Of a stretch of DNA of 64,000 nucleotides, positions 54,854 through 64,000 are shown piece by piece. The stretch lies in assembly GCA_034359265.1 (NCBI GenBank), contig CP136891.1, positions 66,254,001 through 66,318,000 of the forward strand, written 5' to 3'. Under the pieces are notes generated by a model. The model did no database searches and was not told where the DNA came from. It saw only the letters and a list, made by a program, of their open reading frames with translations. A program made the position numbers and the translations under genes. This DNA is from Canna indica. Taxonomy: Eukaryota; Streptophyta; Magnoliopsida; Zingiberales; Cannaceae. Position 1 is the first letter of the stretch. The number at the start of each line of letters is the position of its first letter.

Positions 54854-55159
54854 GCGTCCTAGGCGATGAGCTACTGCGAGACTCAGCGGCGGCGAGCGCT
54901 GCCGTCGTCGATGACGCAGCAAACGCTCTCCTCCACCCCTTCCTACGTCATCTCTCTCTCCCCCCCCCCTTCCCTTGCCTTCGTCCTCTTTGGTCCCTCA
55001 TCTTCGTTCCCCTCGTCGTGCTCTGCCTCCTCTACGAATGGGAGGAGTTGGTGGTCCTCAGTGAGTTCATGACGACAGGTAAAGCTAGCCCTCATGTTCT
55101 TTACATGTATTCTGCTGATTTCAATATTCCCCTATAGGTGGTAATCTATCATTTCTCAT

Positions 55160-57840
55160 TATTCCTGCAATATAGTACATGGTTGAAACTTGCGGTGGAT
55201 GCGCACTTGGAAAAATGCACCAACTATACCATTCCCAGCTAAAGCTGAATCAAGAGCATCCAAACCTCTACAGCTAATTCATTCAGATGTATGTGGCCCA
55301 ATGCAAGAGGAATCTTTAAGAGGATACAGGTATTTCATCCTGTTTATTGATGATTTTAGTAGATTTGTATGGATTAGATTTCTTAGATAGAAATCAGATG
55401 CATTTGCTCAGTTTAAAGATTTTAAATCGAAAGTTGAGGTTGAACTTGAGTTAAAAATCAAAGTTTTACGAACTAATAGAGGAGGAGAGTTTTTGAGCTC
55501 ACGGTTCAATGATTTTTGTAATGATTTGTGAGTCAGACGACACTTAACTGCAGGTTACTCTCCGCAACAGAATGGGGTTGCGGAAAGAAAAAACAGAACT
55601 CTTATGGAAATGGTCTGGTGCATGCTAAAAGCCAAGAAGATGCCCAAAAATCTTTGGGCAGAAGCAGCACAAACTATTGTGTATATAATCAATTGGATCC
55701 TCTTCTGCATTAGATGATGTAACGCCATTTGAAGCTCTATACAAAAGAAAAACCATCAGTGAAGCATCTAAAAGTATTTGGGAGCGTTGATTTTTCTCAT
55801 ATACCTCAGCAACTACGCAAAAAACTAGATGACAAATGCATTAAGTATATCTTTTTGGGTTACAGTATAGAATCAAAGGCATATTGATTGTTGAATCCCA
55901 GTACAATGTCAATTATTGTTAGTCGATCGAGATGTGCTGGTAGATGAATTACAGGCTTGGGACTGGGAGAACACAAGTGACAAAAAGATTACTGTGACTG
56001 AACAAGTAACTCTTAGTGAAGAAGAGCAACTGGAGGAGCAAAATGAGCAAGATGATGCACAAGAAGAACCAAATTTTTCAGAAGATCAACCTGAGGGAAG
56101 CTCAGTGCATGGTGGACAAAGTTCAACCGATAGTGAAAACCCTCCCAGAAAGACTCGAAGTCTGAGAGAAATATATGAGCAAACACAACAATATAATGTT
56201 GCACAAGTTACTGAACCTAGAAACTATTATATAAGCTAGTCAAGATGAGAATTGGTTAAATTCCATGCATGAAGAACTCAAATCTATTTAGCAACATAAT
56301 TCATGGGAACTTGTTAGCCTACTAGAAGGGAAAAAGGCAGTCGGGTTGAAGTGGATATACAAAGCAAAATATAATGCATATGGGACTTTGCAAAGTATAA
56401 AGCAAGGCTAGTTGCTAAAGGTTTTGTGCAAGTTGAAGGAGTGGACTTTCACTAGATTTTGCCCCAATTGCTAGGATTGAAACCATAAGAATCCTGGAAG
56501 CATTAGCTGCAAACAGAGACTGGAAAATTTTTCAGTTATATGTTAAGTCTATGTTTCTAAATGTGAGCTAGTAGAAGAAGTTTATGTCAATCAGCCTGAA
56601 GGATTTATCTGGAAAGGTCAATAAAGCAAGGTGTATTGACTTAAGAAAGCTTTATATGGGTTACGGCAGTCACCAAGAGCCTGGTATCACAAGATTGATC
56701 AATATTTCATTTAGGATTTATCAGGAAAGGTCAAGAAAGCTAGGTGTATCGACTTAAGAAAGCTTTATATGGGTTACGGCAGGAACCAAGAGCCTGGTAT
56801 CACAAGATTGATCAATATTTCATTTATCAAGGTTTTCGCATAAGTATGAATGGCCATACTCTATATACTTTGAGAAGTGAGGAAAGTATAATTTTTGCAT
56901 GCATATATGTAGATGACCTTCTGATTACTGGAAGTGATTAGAGTATTGTACAAAGTTTCAAGGTGAACATGTTCAATGTCTTTGAAATGACAAACTTAGG
57001 AGAAGTCAAGTACTTTTTGAGTTTTGAAATCATTAAAGCAGAAGAGGGATATAGTTTTTGTCAGCAAAAATATATTTCTGATATGCTAGAGAGATTCAAG
57101 ATGACAAATTGCAACTCAATAAGAACTCACAATGACTACTGATCTCAAACTCAGTAGTATATTTGAGGGAGAAAAAAATGACAAAGAATTATATCAGTCA
57201 ATGGTTCGATGCCTGATGCATTTAACCAATTCGAGACCTGATATAATGTTTGTTGTAGGAGTTATATCTCTCTACATGAAGCCAATTCCTATCATTTAGT
57301 GGAAACTAAAAGGGTGATCAAATACATAAAGGGTACATCTGATCTCAGCTTGTTCTATAAGAGAGATACAGAAGCTATTTTGACTGGTTTATCTAATACT
57401 GACTAGGCTGGATGTAGTGATGATCGAAAGAGCACTACTGGATATGTGCTTAAGCTCAGATGTACTGCTGCTTGCTGGTGCTCAAGGAAGAAAGGCACTA
57501 CTGCACTATCTACAGCTGAAGCTGAATACATGTCTCTATCAGCTGCAGCTTGTCATTCAGTATGGCTTAGACGTGTACCTGGAGAATTGGAGAAGCATCA
57601 TAATGAAGCCACCATTGTGTGGTGTGACAACTCTTCAGCTATAGCTTTGTCTAAGAACCCTGTACAACAATCCAAGTCTAGACATATAGATACTAAGCAT
57701 CATTTTGTTTGAGAGTTAGTCAATGCAGGAACAATTGAGATCAAATTTTGAAACACCCATGAACGAGTGGCAGATATTTTTACTAAGGCACTACCTGCTG
57801 AAAAGTTTAACAAGTTTAGAGATATGCTCTGGATACATAA
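55160..57840 (+). pseudogene. Copia-4 pol (integrase, RT, RNase H)
   Basis: Integrase: LIHSDVCGPMQEESLRGYRY, FILFIDDFSRFVWIRFLR, then in other frames a NRMGLRKEKTELLW region (NGVAERKN-type catalytic surroundings). RT: LVSLLEGKKAVGLKWIYKAK, VEEVYVNQPEGFIWKG, KKALYGLRQSPRAWYHKIDQ, FACIYVDDLLITGSD (catalytic YVDD intact). RNase H: STTGYVLKLR, KGTTALSTAEAEYMSLSAAA, VWCDNSSAIALSKNPVQ, SRHIDTKHHFV, ERVADIFTKALPAEKFNKF. More than fifteen stops. Confidence 0.75.
56595..56825. repeat. Tandem duplication of about 112 bp in the Copia-4 RT
   Basis: GGATTTATCTGGAAAGGTCAATAAAGC...GATCAATATTTCATTTA (about 56602-56714) is repeated as GGATTTATCAGGAAAGGTCAAGAAAGC... (about 56715-56826). The copies span the YGLRQ-PRAWYHKIDQYF part of the palm domain and differ by a few bases. 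Confidence 0.85.
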
Positions 57841-58250
57841 AATATAAATTGAAGATGAGTATTGATGCAATTTATATTTTGAATATATTCTGCATGTAAG
57901 TATCACATCAGTATAGATGAGCTGGAAAACTGTAATCTATGAGTAATTTACTTTACTACCTTTTAGTTTACACTGTTGTTTTAGTTAATCTGGTATACTA
58001 CATAATCGTCTAGAAGTCTTGATTCCTATAAATGCTTGAGTGTAAACAGAACAATGTATTCGTGTTCCTTCGTATTGATTTAGAGTGTCGTTAGTCTTCC
58101 TCCAGAGTTCTTGTGTTTGTGTGTATGATTCATCTTCTAGCATTCATCCAGCAAGCCATTGTCACGAAGCTGATTTCAACAGTTTATGGTACAGAACGAC
58201 TTCATTATTTTCTGAAGAAGGAATCATATAATTTAACAGGTGAAGCTAAG

Positions 58251-58682
58251 GTTTAAAATACCGCCCGAAACGGTATATACCGGTTTTTGAGATTTCCGGT
58301 ATTCGATATACCCGGTTTTGAAAAAACCGGGTATATTGTGTATACCGCCCGGTATGGGCGGTATATACCGGTATACCGCCCGGTATGGGCAGTATATGGT
58401 GGTATGTCACGAAAAAAAAAAAAAACAAAAAAAAACCCGGCCGGTATGCATTTTCATACCGGTCCGTGCCGTGTGTACAAGAGAATTACATTAGAATTAA
58501 TATAGGGCGACATAAGCACACAGCCCAAAGGGACCGCCGAAGACTCTGCGTAGCGCAACATAAGACGTAGTGCAACATAAGACGTAGTACAACATATCTA
58601 ATAGCCGGCTAGCGGGCGGCACCAAAGTTGACGTACAGTCTTTATTAGATATGTTGTACTACGTCTTATGTTGCACTACCGA
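58251..58682. mobile_element. CCGGTA-rich foldback element, copy 1 (truncated)
   Basis: Starts AAGGTTTAAAATACCGCCCGAAACGG, like the left end of the complete copy at 59982-60745. Shares its GC-rich centre (GGGACCGCCGAAGACTCTGCGTAGCGCAACATAA..., GCGGGCGGCACCAAAG). It ends in a perfect 36-bp hairpin (58568-58603 / 58643-58678). The right arm is lost where gypsy RT sequence begins at about 58685. Confidence 0.6.
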
Positions 58683-58712
58683 ACCATGGACAGCCCTAGT
58701 AGCAGTGCAATC

Positions 58713-59981
58713 TTAGCCAGTACCGAACAATGTCAAAAGCTTGAGGGGTTTTTTGGAGTTAGCTGGTTACTATAGAAGGTTCATAAGGAACTTTGCACAT
58801 CTTGCATCTCCTTTGACTCACCTCCTTAAGAAACAGGTTTTTCTTTGGACTGATAAAGCACAATTAGCATTTCAGGAATTGAAAACTGCATTGAGTAACA
58901 CCCCTGTATTAGCTCTACCAGATTTCACCAAAGAGTTTCTTATTGAAATTGATGCTTCGGGTACTGGAGTTGGAGCCATTCTTTGTCAAGAAAGGTGGCC
59001 AATTGCTTATTTTAGTCAAAAACTCTCTCCTAGAATGCAGGCATCTTCCACATATCAAAGAGAATTGTTTGCTATTATTCAGGTTGTTAAAAAGTGGAGG
59101 CAGTATTTACTTGGAAGGAAATTTGTTATACTAACTAATCATGGAGCGTTGAAAGAACTACAAACTCAGATTATTCAAACTCCAGAACAACACAAATGGC
59201 TTCTGAAACTGATGGGTTATGATTTCCATATTAAATATAGAGCAGGAAAATTGAATTCAGCTACTGATGCATTGTCCAGAGAAGCTGAATTCAATTCCTT
59301 GACAGCCTCACAACTAGCATTTGGTATCTTAACTGAGATAAGACACCTTAACAAGCTCAATAGTGATCTGCAATCACTGCATGCTAGGATTAATGGAGGT
59401 GAGACAGTAGAAAATCATGAAGTCAGAGATGGTATTGTTTTATATCGAGGTCATATATTGATACCTGATGATTCCGCAATTAAATCCAGATTAATTGGAG
59501 AGTTCCACAGTTCGATCATTGGAGGGCACTCGGGCATTGCTCGAACATACCACAGGGTCTCAGCTAATTTCTTTTGGCGAAACATGCGCCAAGATATCAA
59601 ACTTTTCATTGAGGCCTGCCAAGTGTGCTAGTGAATGAAGGCTGAACAGATAAGCCCGACAGGGTTACTTTAGCCTTTGCCAATACCAGAGGAAGTTTTT
59701 TAGGACTTGTCCATGGATTTCATAACAGGTTTACCTGTCTCAAATGGTTGCACAACAATCATGGTGGTTGTGGATAGGTTAACCAAATATGGACATTTTT
59801 TTCACTTCCAAAGAAGTATTCAACAAAATTGGTGGCTGAAACGTTCGTTCGTGGAGTAGTTAAACTTCACGGCATTCCAAATACTATAGTCAGCGACCGA
59901 GATGTTCATTTCACTAGTGAGTTTTGGAGACAGTTGGCATCTTTACAGGGTTCCAAGCTCTTATTCAGTTTCGCATATCAT
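58713..59981 (+). pseudogene. Gypsy RT C-terminus, RNase H and integrase N-terminus
   Basis: A 296-codon open frame (58741-59631): RT thumb (LELAGYYRRFIRNFAHLASP), RNase H (LIEIDASGTGVGAILCQE, YFSQKLSPRMQASSTYQREL, GRKFVILTNHGALKELQ, YRAGKLNSATDALSRE), integrase zinc finger (HSSIIGGHSGIARTYHRV, CQVC). After a stop the core follows ([32 protein letters not shown]). The first RT codon Trp is a stop. TNH replaces the usual TDH in RNase H. Confidence 0.8.
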
Positions 59982-60590
59982 TAAGGTTTAAAAAACCGCC
60001 CGAAACGGTATATACCGGCCGGTATATACCGGTTTTTGAGGATTCCGGTATTCGATATACCCGGTATTTGAAAATACCGGGTATATCATGTATATCGGGC
60101 GGTATATGGCGGTATTTCGCCATATACCGCCCGGTAAGGGCGGTATATGCATCATACCGCCCGGTATGAGCGGTATGATGCGATATCGGGGGAATATTGA
60201 TTTTTTTTTTTTTTTTTAAGAGTTAGATATAACTCTAAACAATACATAATTGATGAATAAATGCTTAAAATCAATATTCCAATGTCAGATACATGAATAT
60301 TAAAAGTCATTTTTACTGTATTAGGATTTTTCACAGATACAAGAGAATTACATATAAGCACAGCCCAAAAGGTCTAAAATTTTTTCGGGACCGCCGAAGA
60401 CTCTGCGTAGCGCAACATAAAACGTAGTGCAACATATCTAATAGCCGGATAGCGGGCGGCACCAAAGTCTTGTATCTGTGAAAAATCCTAATACAGTAAA
60501 AATGACTTTTAATATTCATGTATCTGACATTGGAATATTGATTTTAAGCATTTATTCATCAATTACGTATTGTTTAGAGTTATATCTAAC

Positions 60591-60621
<31 letters not shown>

Positions 60622-60745
60622 CCGGTATGCTATTCCCGTACCGGCCCGTACCGTGTGTCGGTACGGTACGGTACCGGTATGTACCGGTATGTACCGGTAC
60701 CGGCCGGTGACCGAAACCGGTACCGGTACCGAGATTTTAAACCTT
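59982..60745. mobile_element. CCGGTA-rich foldback element, complete copy, 9-bp TSD
   Basis: 764 bp. Ends TAAGGTTTAAAA...ATTTTAAACCTT. Flanked by GCATATCAT at 59973-59981 and 60746-60754; removing it restores the gypsy integrase frame at [12 protein letters not shown] 9-bp duplication points to the Mutator superfamily. Outer arms are CCGGTA/CGGTAT palindromes. Inner arms 60215-60345 and 60473-60597 are near-perfect inverted repeats of about 125 bp around a GC-rich centre. It is non-coding; the open frames within it are palindrome artefacts. Confidence 0.85.
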
Positions 60746-61456
60746 GCATATCATCCGCAGACGGATGGGCAAACTGAAGCTTTGAACAGGTGCATCGAGA
60801 TGTATCTCCGGAGTTTCTCATCTACTGAACCTGCAACTTGGGAGAAATTTTTGCCCTCAGCTATTTTTGCCCTGAGCTGAGTTCTGGTACAACACATCAT
60901 ACCAATCATCAGCAGGTATGACTCCATTTCGAGCCTTATATGGAAGGGATCCACCTAAGCTGATTCAATATGCCGAGGGGACTTCGAGAAACTCGGCTGT
61001 GGATAGAGAACTCACAACTCGCGATGCTATTATCAAAGCCAATCTGTTACGTTCTCAAGCTAGAACTAAAAGCCAAGTAGATAGGCATCGACGTGAGGTA
61101 GAATTTCAAATTGACGAGTGGGTGTTTGTTAAACTCCAGCCATATCGGCAATTGTCTGTCCGACTTCAGAAACAACATAAATTAAGCCCCCATTATTTCG
61201 GGCCATTTCGTATCCTCAAGAAGATAGGCAAGGTGGCCTATAAATTGGATTTTCCATAGGCAGCGCGCATTCACCATGTTTTCCATATTTCTGTGTTGAA
61301 ATGATGCCGCGGTGAACCAGCAATGCAGGTTACTCCATTGCCATTGCTACATACAGAACCAACGAATGGAGCAACCCAAGTTCTTTCGCGGAGCAATGGA
61401 AACGACAACTGTTCCCAGAACCTTGAGGACAAGGTTCTTTTGCGAGAGGGGAGTAA
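60746..61456 (+). pseudogene. Gypsy integrase C-terminus (second half)
   Basis: [20 protein letters not shown] carries the catalytic Glu region. Then YDSISS/MTPFRALYGRDPPKLIQYA in the next frame, VEFQIDEWVFVKLQPYRQLS and HKLSPHYFGPFRILKKIGK, the integrase C-terminal GPF/Y-like module. A chromodomain is expected after HHVFHISVLK but most of it is missing; only NLEDKVLLREGSN, usual at the end of such polyproteins, remains. Confidence 0.72.
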
Positions 61457-62008
61457 TGTCACGAGTGAACCAGGGGCGCGTCAACTTGGTGAAGAGGAAA
61501 TCGACATAGATACACGGAACAAGCGGCAAAAGATCATTGGAGCTAATCGAACGGAGAATGCTGAGCTGGCTAGGGAGGCGGGACGTATTAGACGTAGGCC
61601 CCATTGGAGTCGGGACTATGTCATGTAAACTTGCGAATTTTAGTAATGACGTGTAAAGACTATAAATAGTGAGGAAGGATTAATAAGAGGCTAAGATTGA
61701 TTTGGATTAAACACTTCTTCTCTATCTTCTTCCCGCTTTCTTCTTCATTTCTTTTCTCTCTCCAGATCCCCAATTCCTTCCCTCAACTCTCAAGGTTTGC
61801 TCTTGGAGCTGGTAGAAGTAACCAGTGGTCTCGAAGGCGACTATCTCTCTACATTGATTGACGTACAGCGTTAGGTACGAAGATACTTGACATTTGCTAT
61901 TGCCTTGTATTCAACCTAAGTTGATGATTTTGCTACCATCTTATGTTTCTTTGTTGACCAGCTTATAGCTGAGCCGCCAAGGAAGATAAAGTAAGCGACT
62001 GTGGAACA
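61457..62008 (+). repeat. 3' LTR of the gypsy remnant
   Basis: Starts TGTCACGAGTGAACC just after a PPT. TATAAATA at 61661-61668 fits the U3 promoter. The pol frame reads on into the LTR as far as 61628 (RRPHWSRDYVM). The right end is approximate (GGAACA at 62008). Confidence 0.6.
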
Positions 62009-62049
62009 CCTGTCATCTGGATCTCAACGATACTGAGGTTGCGAGTAGG

Positions 62050-62968
62050 TTCAAGAAAATTCTATGTGACTGAGTTTCTTTTAGATACCTCAAAATGCGT
62101 TTGCATGATTGCTAGTGGAGCTTAGTCGATTTGTGCATGAACTGAGAGAGTTTGTTTACTGCAAATGATATCGCATTGCTCCAATCAATTGACGAAAGAT
62201 CGTGGGATTAGTAGAAGGACTTCCATCATCAAGTTGAAGTTTTGTTGAGATTTTGATAGAGGTGTTTTAACACCCTTGGCCTCATGCATGTTAAACCTGT
62301 GAAGCGGATCACTAACGTACTTCTACTGGGATAGAAAGATGCTTGAATTCGTGCACTGAACCTCAATACCAATAAATTATTGCAAAAGTTGTATATCTTT
62401 AAGCAAGAAACGAACAGCCAAGGTATTGTAGAATTCCATTATTTTTGAATCTGAAGAACCCGTAAGGATAACGTCATCGACATATAATAGTAATCAAATT
62501 GTGAAATTTTTATCATGTTGTGTAAATAATGAAGAGTCTGACTTTGGATTTTGAAATCCAATTGAAGCGATGAAATTTTTGAATTCGGAATACCAGGCTC
62601 TCGGAGCTTGTCGTAGTCCATAGATTGCTTTATTTAACTTGCAGACATGAGTAGGGAACTGAGCATTGACAAAGACCGGTGGATGTTGCATATATAGATC
62701 CTCACTTTGATTGCCTTGAAGAAAGGCGTTATTGACATCCAATTGGTAAAATGGCCACTGAAAATTTGCAGCCAGAGTGAGAACAATTCATATTGTATTG
62801 TGTTTAATTACGGGGCTGGAAGTGGAATGGAAATTAATGGTTGGTCGCTAATGAAAACCTTTGGCTACAAGGCGACCTTTGTACCTGTTTACGGTGCCAT
62901 ATGGGTTCTGCTTGATGCGGAAAATCCATTTGCATCCAACCACATTTTGAGTTTCTGACGCTGGAACT
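62050..62968 (-). pseudogene. Copia-5 RT and RNase H fragment (Ale-like)
   Basis: Minus strand: VVGCKWIFRIKQNPYGTVNR, YKGRLVAKGFH, MDVNNAFLQGNQSEDLYMQH, NKAIYGLRQAPRAWYSEF, then decayed sequence down to ILRYLKETQSH (RNase H region, about 62075). It closely resembles Copia-2 in wording. The catalytic YVDD is not clean (ITIRLLLYVDDVILTGSSD in mixed frames). It is cut at 62968 by LTR-A copy 4. Confidence 0.7.
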
Positions 62969-64000
62969 TGTAAGTTGAAATGGCCTACACTAAAGAGGGG
63001 TGAATAGTGTGTTAACTAAATCTTTAGCCTAATTTTAATTTTAATCATTTTCTTGATTACTTAGGCAAATTACAATTTAATAGCAAGATGAAGCAAGATA
63101 AACATCAATAAGAAATTCAATACGCAAAGTAAACAATGCTAAACACTTTGATTTATAATGGTTCGGCCCCAATGCCTACTCCACTACCTAAGCACCCCCA
63201 CTTAGGATTTTCAAACTTAACTAAATTATGAATGTTTCCTTACAATGAGGACCTTTTACCCGAAGAGTCTCCATTCTTAACCTAAGGCACTTCCACACTC
63301 GGAAGTCTTCGTCTTCTTACCGAGAGCATTCTTCCACCTCAAACCCTAAGGACAACAATCACTAATCATAGCAAACTAAGTTTACACAAGTGGATTTAAG
63401 CCTCTACACCAAGGCTACCATCAAACTCAAGATCATATACACACTAGATCTTTACACACTCGATATTCAATGAAACCAACAACAAAAATACAATAATAAT
63501 GGAGCAATAAATCAAACAATAAAGTATTTAGCTCCACAACCAGATTCCTAGCTTCCTCTTGATGCATTTGATGATGAAACACAAGGTTGAAGGCGCAATC
63601 AAGGAGGTAGAAACTTGAAGCTAGGGTTTTAGAGAAATGGCTCAAGAAATGCTTCAAATATTGTTAGAATGGCTCAATGGATAGTTAGATGTCATAAGAA
63701 GGCTTAGAAGGCCTTTAAATAGGCAGAACATGAAGTAGAGGTCGGGCTCAACGGATAGAATTCAAAATAGAGCCGTTGAGGGCATTCTGGGAATACTCGA
63801 AAAGTATCGATACTTTTTGGGCTATTCCGGAATGTGCATCTGGGATGTTTCGGGATGTTCCGGGATGTTCCGGGATGTTCTGGGATATTCCGAAATGTCC
63901 ATCCGGGATGTTCCGATATGTTTGGGAATGTTACAATATCTCACCCGGGATATTTCGGGATATTCTGGGATATTCGGAGATGTTCTGAAATGTTATAACA
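62969..64000 (+). repeat. LTR-A copy 4, running to the window edge
   Basis: TTGAAATGGCCTACACTAAAGAGGGG..., the GGTTCGGCCCCAATGCCTACTCCACTACC box, the hairpin 63187-63206 and the downstream CTTCCACACTCGGAAG hairpin all align with 8835-10297. In place of the CGATCGACC tract it has a run of about 10-bp units (TTCCGGGATG, 63785-63995). Confidence 0.75.
63785..63995. repeat. Degenerate minisatellite, unit about 10 bp (TTCCGGGATG)
   Basis: GGGATGTTCC, GGGATATTCC and related decamers repeat about 15 times with one to three changes each. Each unit is nearly self-complementary (GGAATATCCC / GGGATATTCC). Confidence 0.85.

Larger units (their letters stand above)
55090..58180 (+). mobile_element. Copia-4: Tork-like copia retrotransposon remnant
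   Basis: Order is pre-integrase (CGGCALGKMHQL), integrase, linker, RT, RNase H, then a probable 3' LTR (about 57862-58180, ending TTTCAACA). The 5' LTR, gag and protease are missing. Heavily mutated; a 112-bp tandem duplication lies in the RT. Confidence 0.7.
58685..61456 (+). mobile_element. Gypsy (chromovirus-type) retrotransposon remnant
   Basis: Starts inside RT (PVPNNVKSLRGFLELAGYYRRF), continues with RNase H and integrase, and ends with a PPT (GAGAGGGGAGTAA) before an LTR at 61457. The 5' half is missing. It is interrupted by the foldback element 59982-60745. Confidence 0.75.

Noticed and set aside
58287..58570. Open frames on both strands in the CCGGTA region
   Set aside because: Palindromic DNA gives mirrored frames; Tyr/Arg/Pro-rich translations are artefacts.
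63785..63995. CRISPR-like short repeats at the right edge
   Set aside because: Units are contiguous ~10-bp degenerate repeats without spacers, in a plant LTR; a minisatellite.

Overview
This window is nuclear DNA from a flowering plant, probably a eudicot; I cannot name the species. The evidence is an intron-rich receptor-like kinase gene with plant splice sites, plant-type retrotransposons primed by initiator tRNA-Met, plant CACTA, hAT and Mutator elements, and a nuclear copy of chloroplast petA. About 90% or more of the sequence is transposon-derived. The only convincing intact host gene is a ten-exon USP-domain receptor-like cytoplasmic kinase on the minus strand (1665-4786).

Layout, left to right. 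1-656: LTR and gag start of a Ty3/gypsy-like element. 983-1436: MITE candidate. 1665-4786: kinase gene. 5287-6883: broken Mutator-like element (MULE-1) carrying a GRF-zinc-finger ORF. 6884-about 13720: Copia-1 (minus strand), split by a solo LTR ('LTR-A', 8835-10297, TSD AGGTT). 13797-25900: Copia-2 (minus strand), split between pre-integrase and integrase by a roughly 9.3-kb nest. That nest holds two inverted 167-bp LTRs, a 2.2-kb LTR, further LTR-A copies and a complete gag-only LTR element (21590-25080). 25901: CACTA terminus. 26852-37918: Copia-3, with a complete hAT element (27183-30988) in its 5' LTR and a Tourist-like MITE (33257-33694) in its internal region. 39031-39815: a fragment resembling MINIYO/RPAP1 abutting a petA fragment. 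40124-40954: Copia LTR. 41382-42765: processed R3H-domain retrocopy with poly(A) and target duplication. 43331-47979: Athila-like gypsy remnant. 49266-54469: MULE-2, with both TIRs and a perfect 9-bp TSD. 55090-58180: Copia-4. 58251-61454: a gypsy remnant with two CCGGTA-rich foldback elements. 62050-62968: Copia-5. 62969-64000: another LTR-A copy.

The most interesting system is the Mutator pair. MULE-2 has a mudrA-like transposase reading inward from the left TIR. A spliced GRF-zinc-finger/coiled-coil/C-terminal-membrane-anchor ORF reads inward from the right TIR. This convergent two-gene plan recalls MuDR, but the second gene is a different protein. The decayed MULE-1 keeps the same pairing in the opposite orientation. 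A second candidate is a chain of short hairpins in LTR-A whose stems show compensatory changes between the copies in this window.

Almost all transposon genes here are inactivated by stops and frameshifts. Insertion order can be read from target duplications and interrupted reading frames, so the window works as a stratigraphic record of retrotransposon nesting next to a single functional gene. Element lineage names below are inferred from recognised motifs, not from searches.
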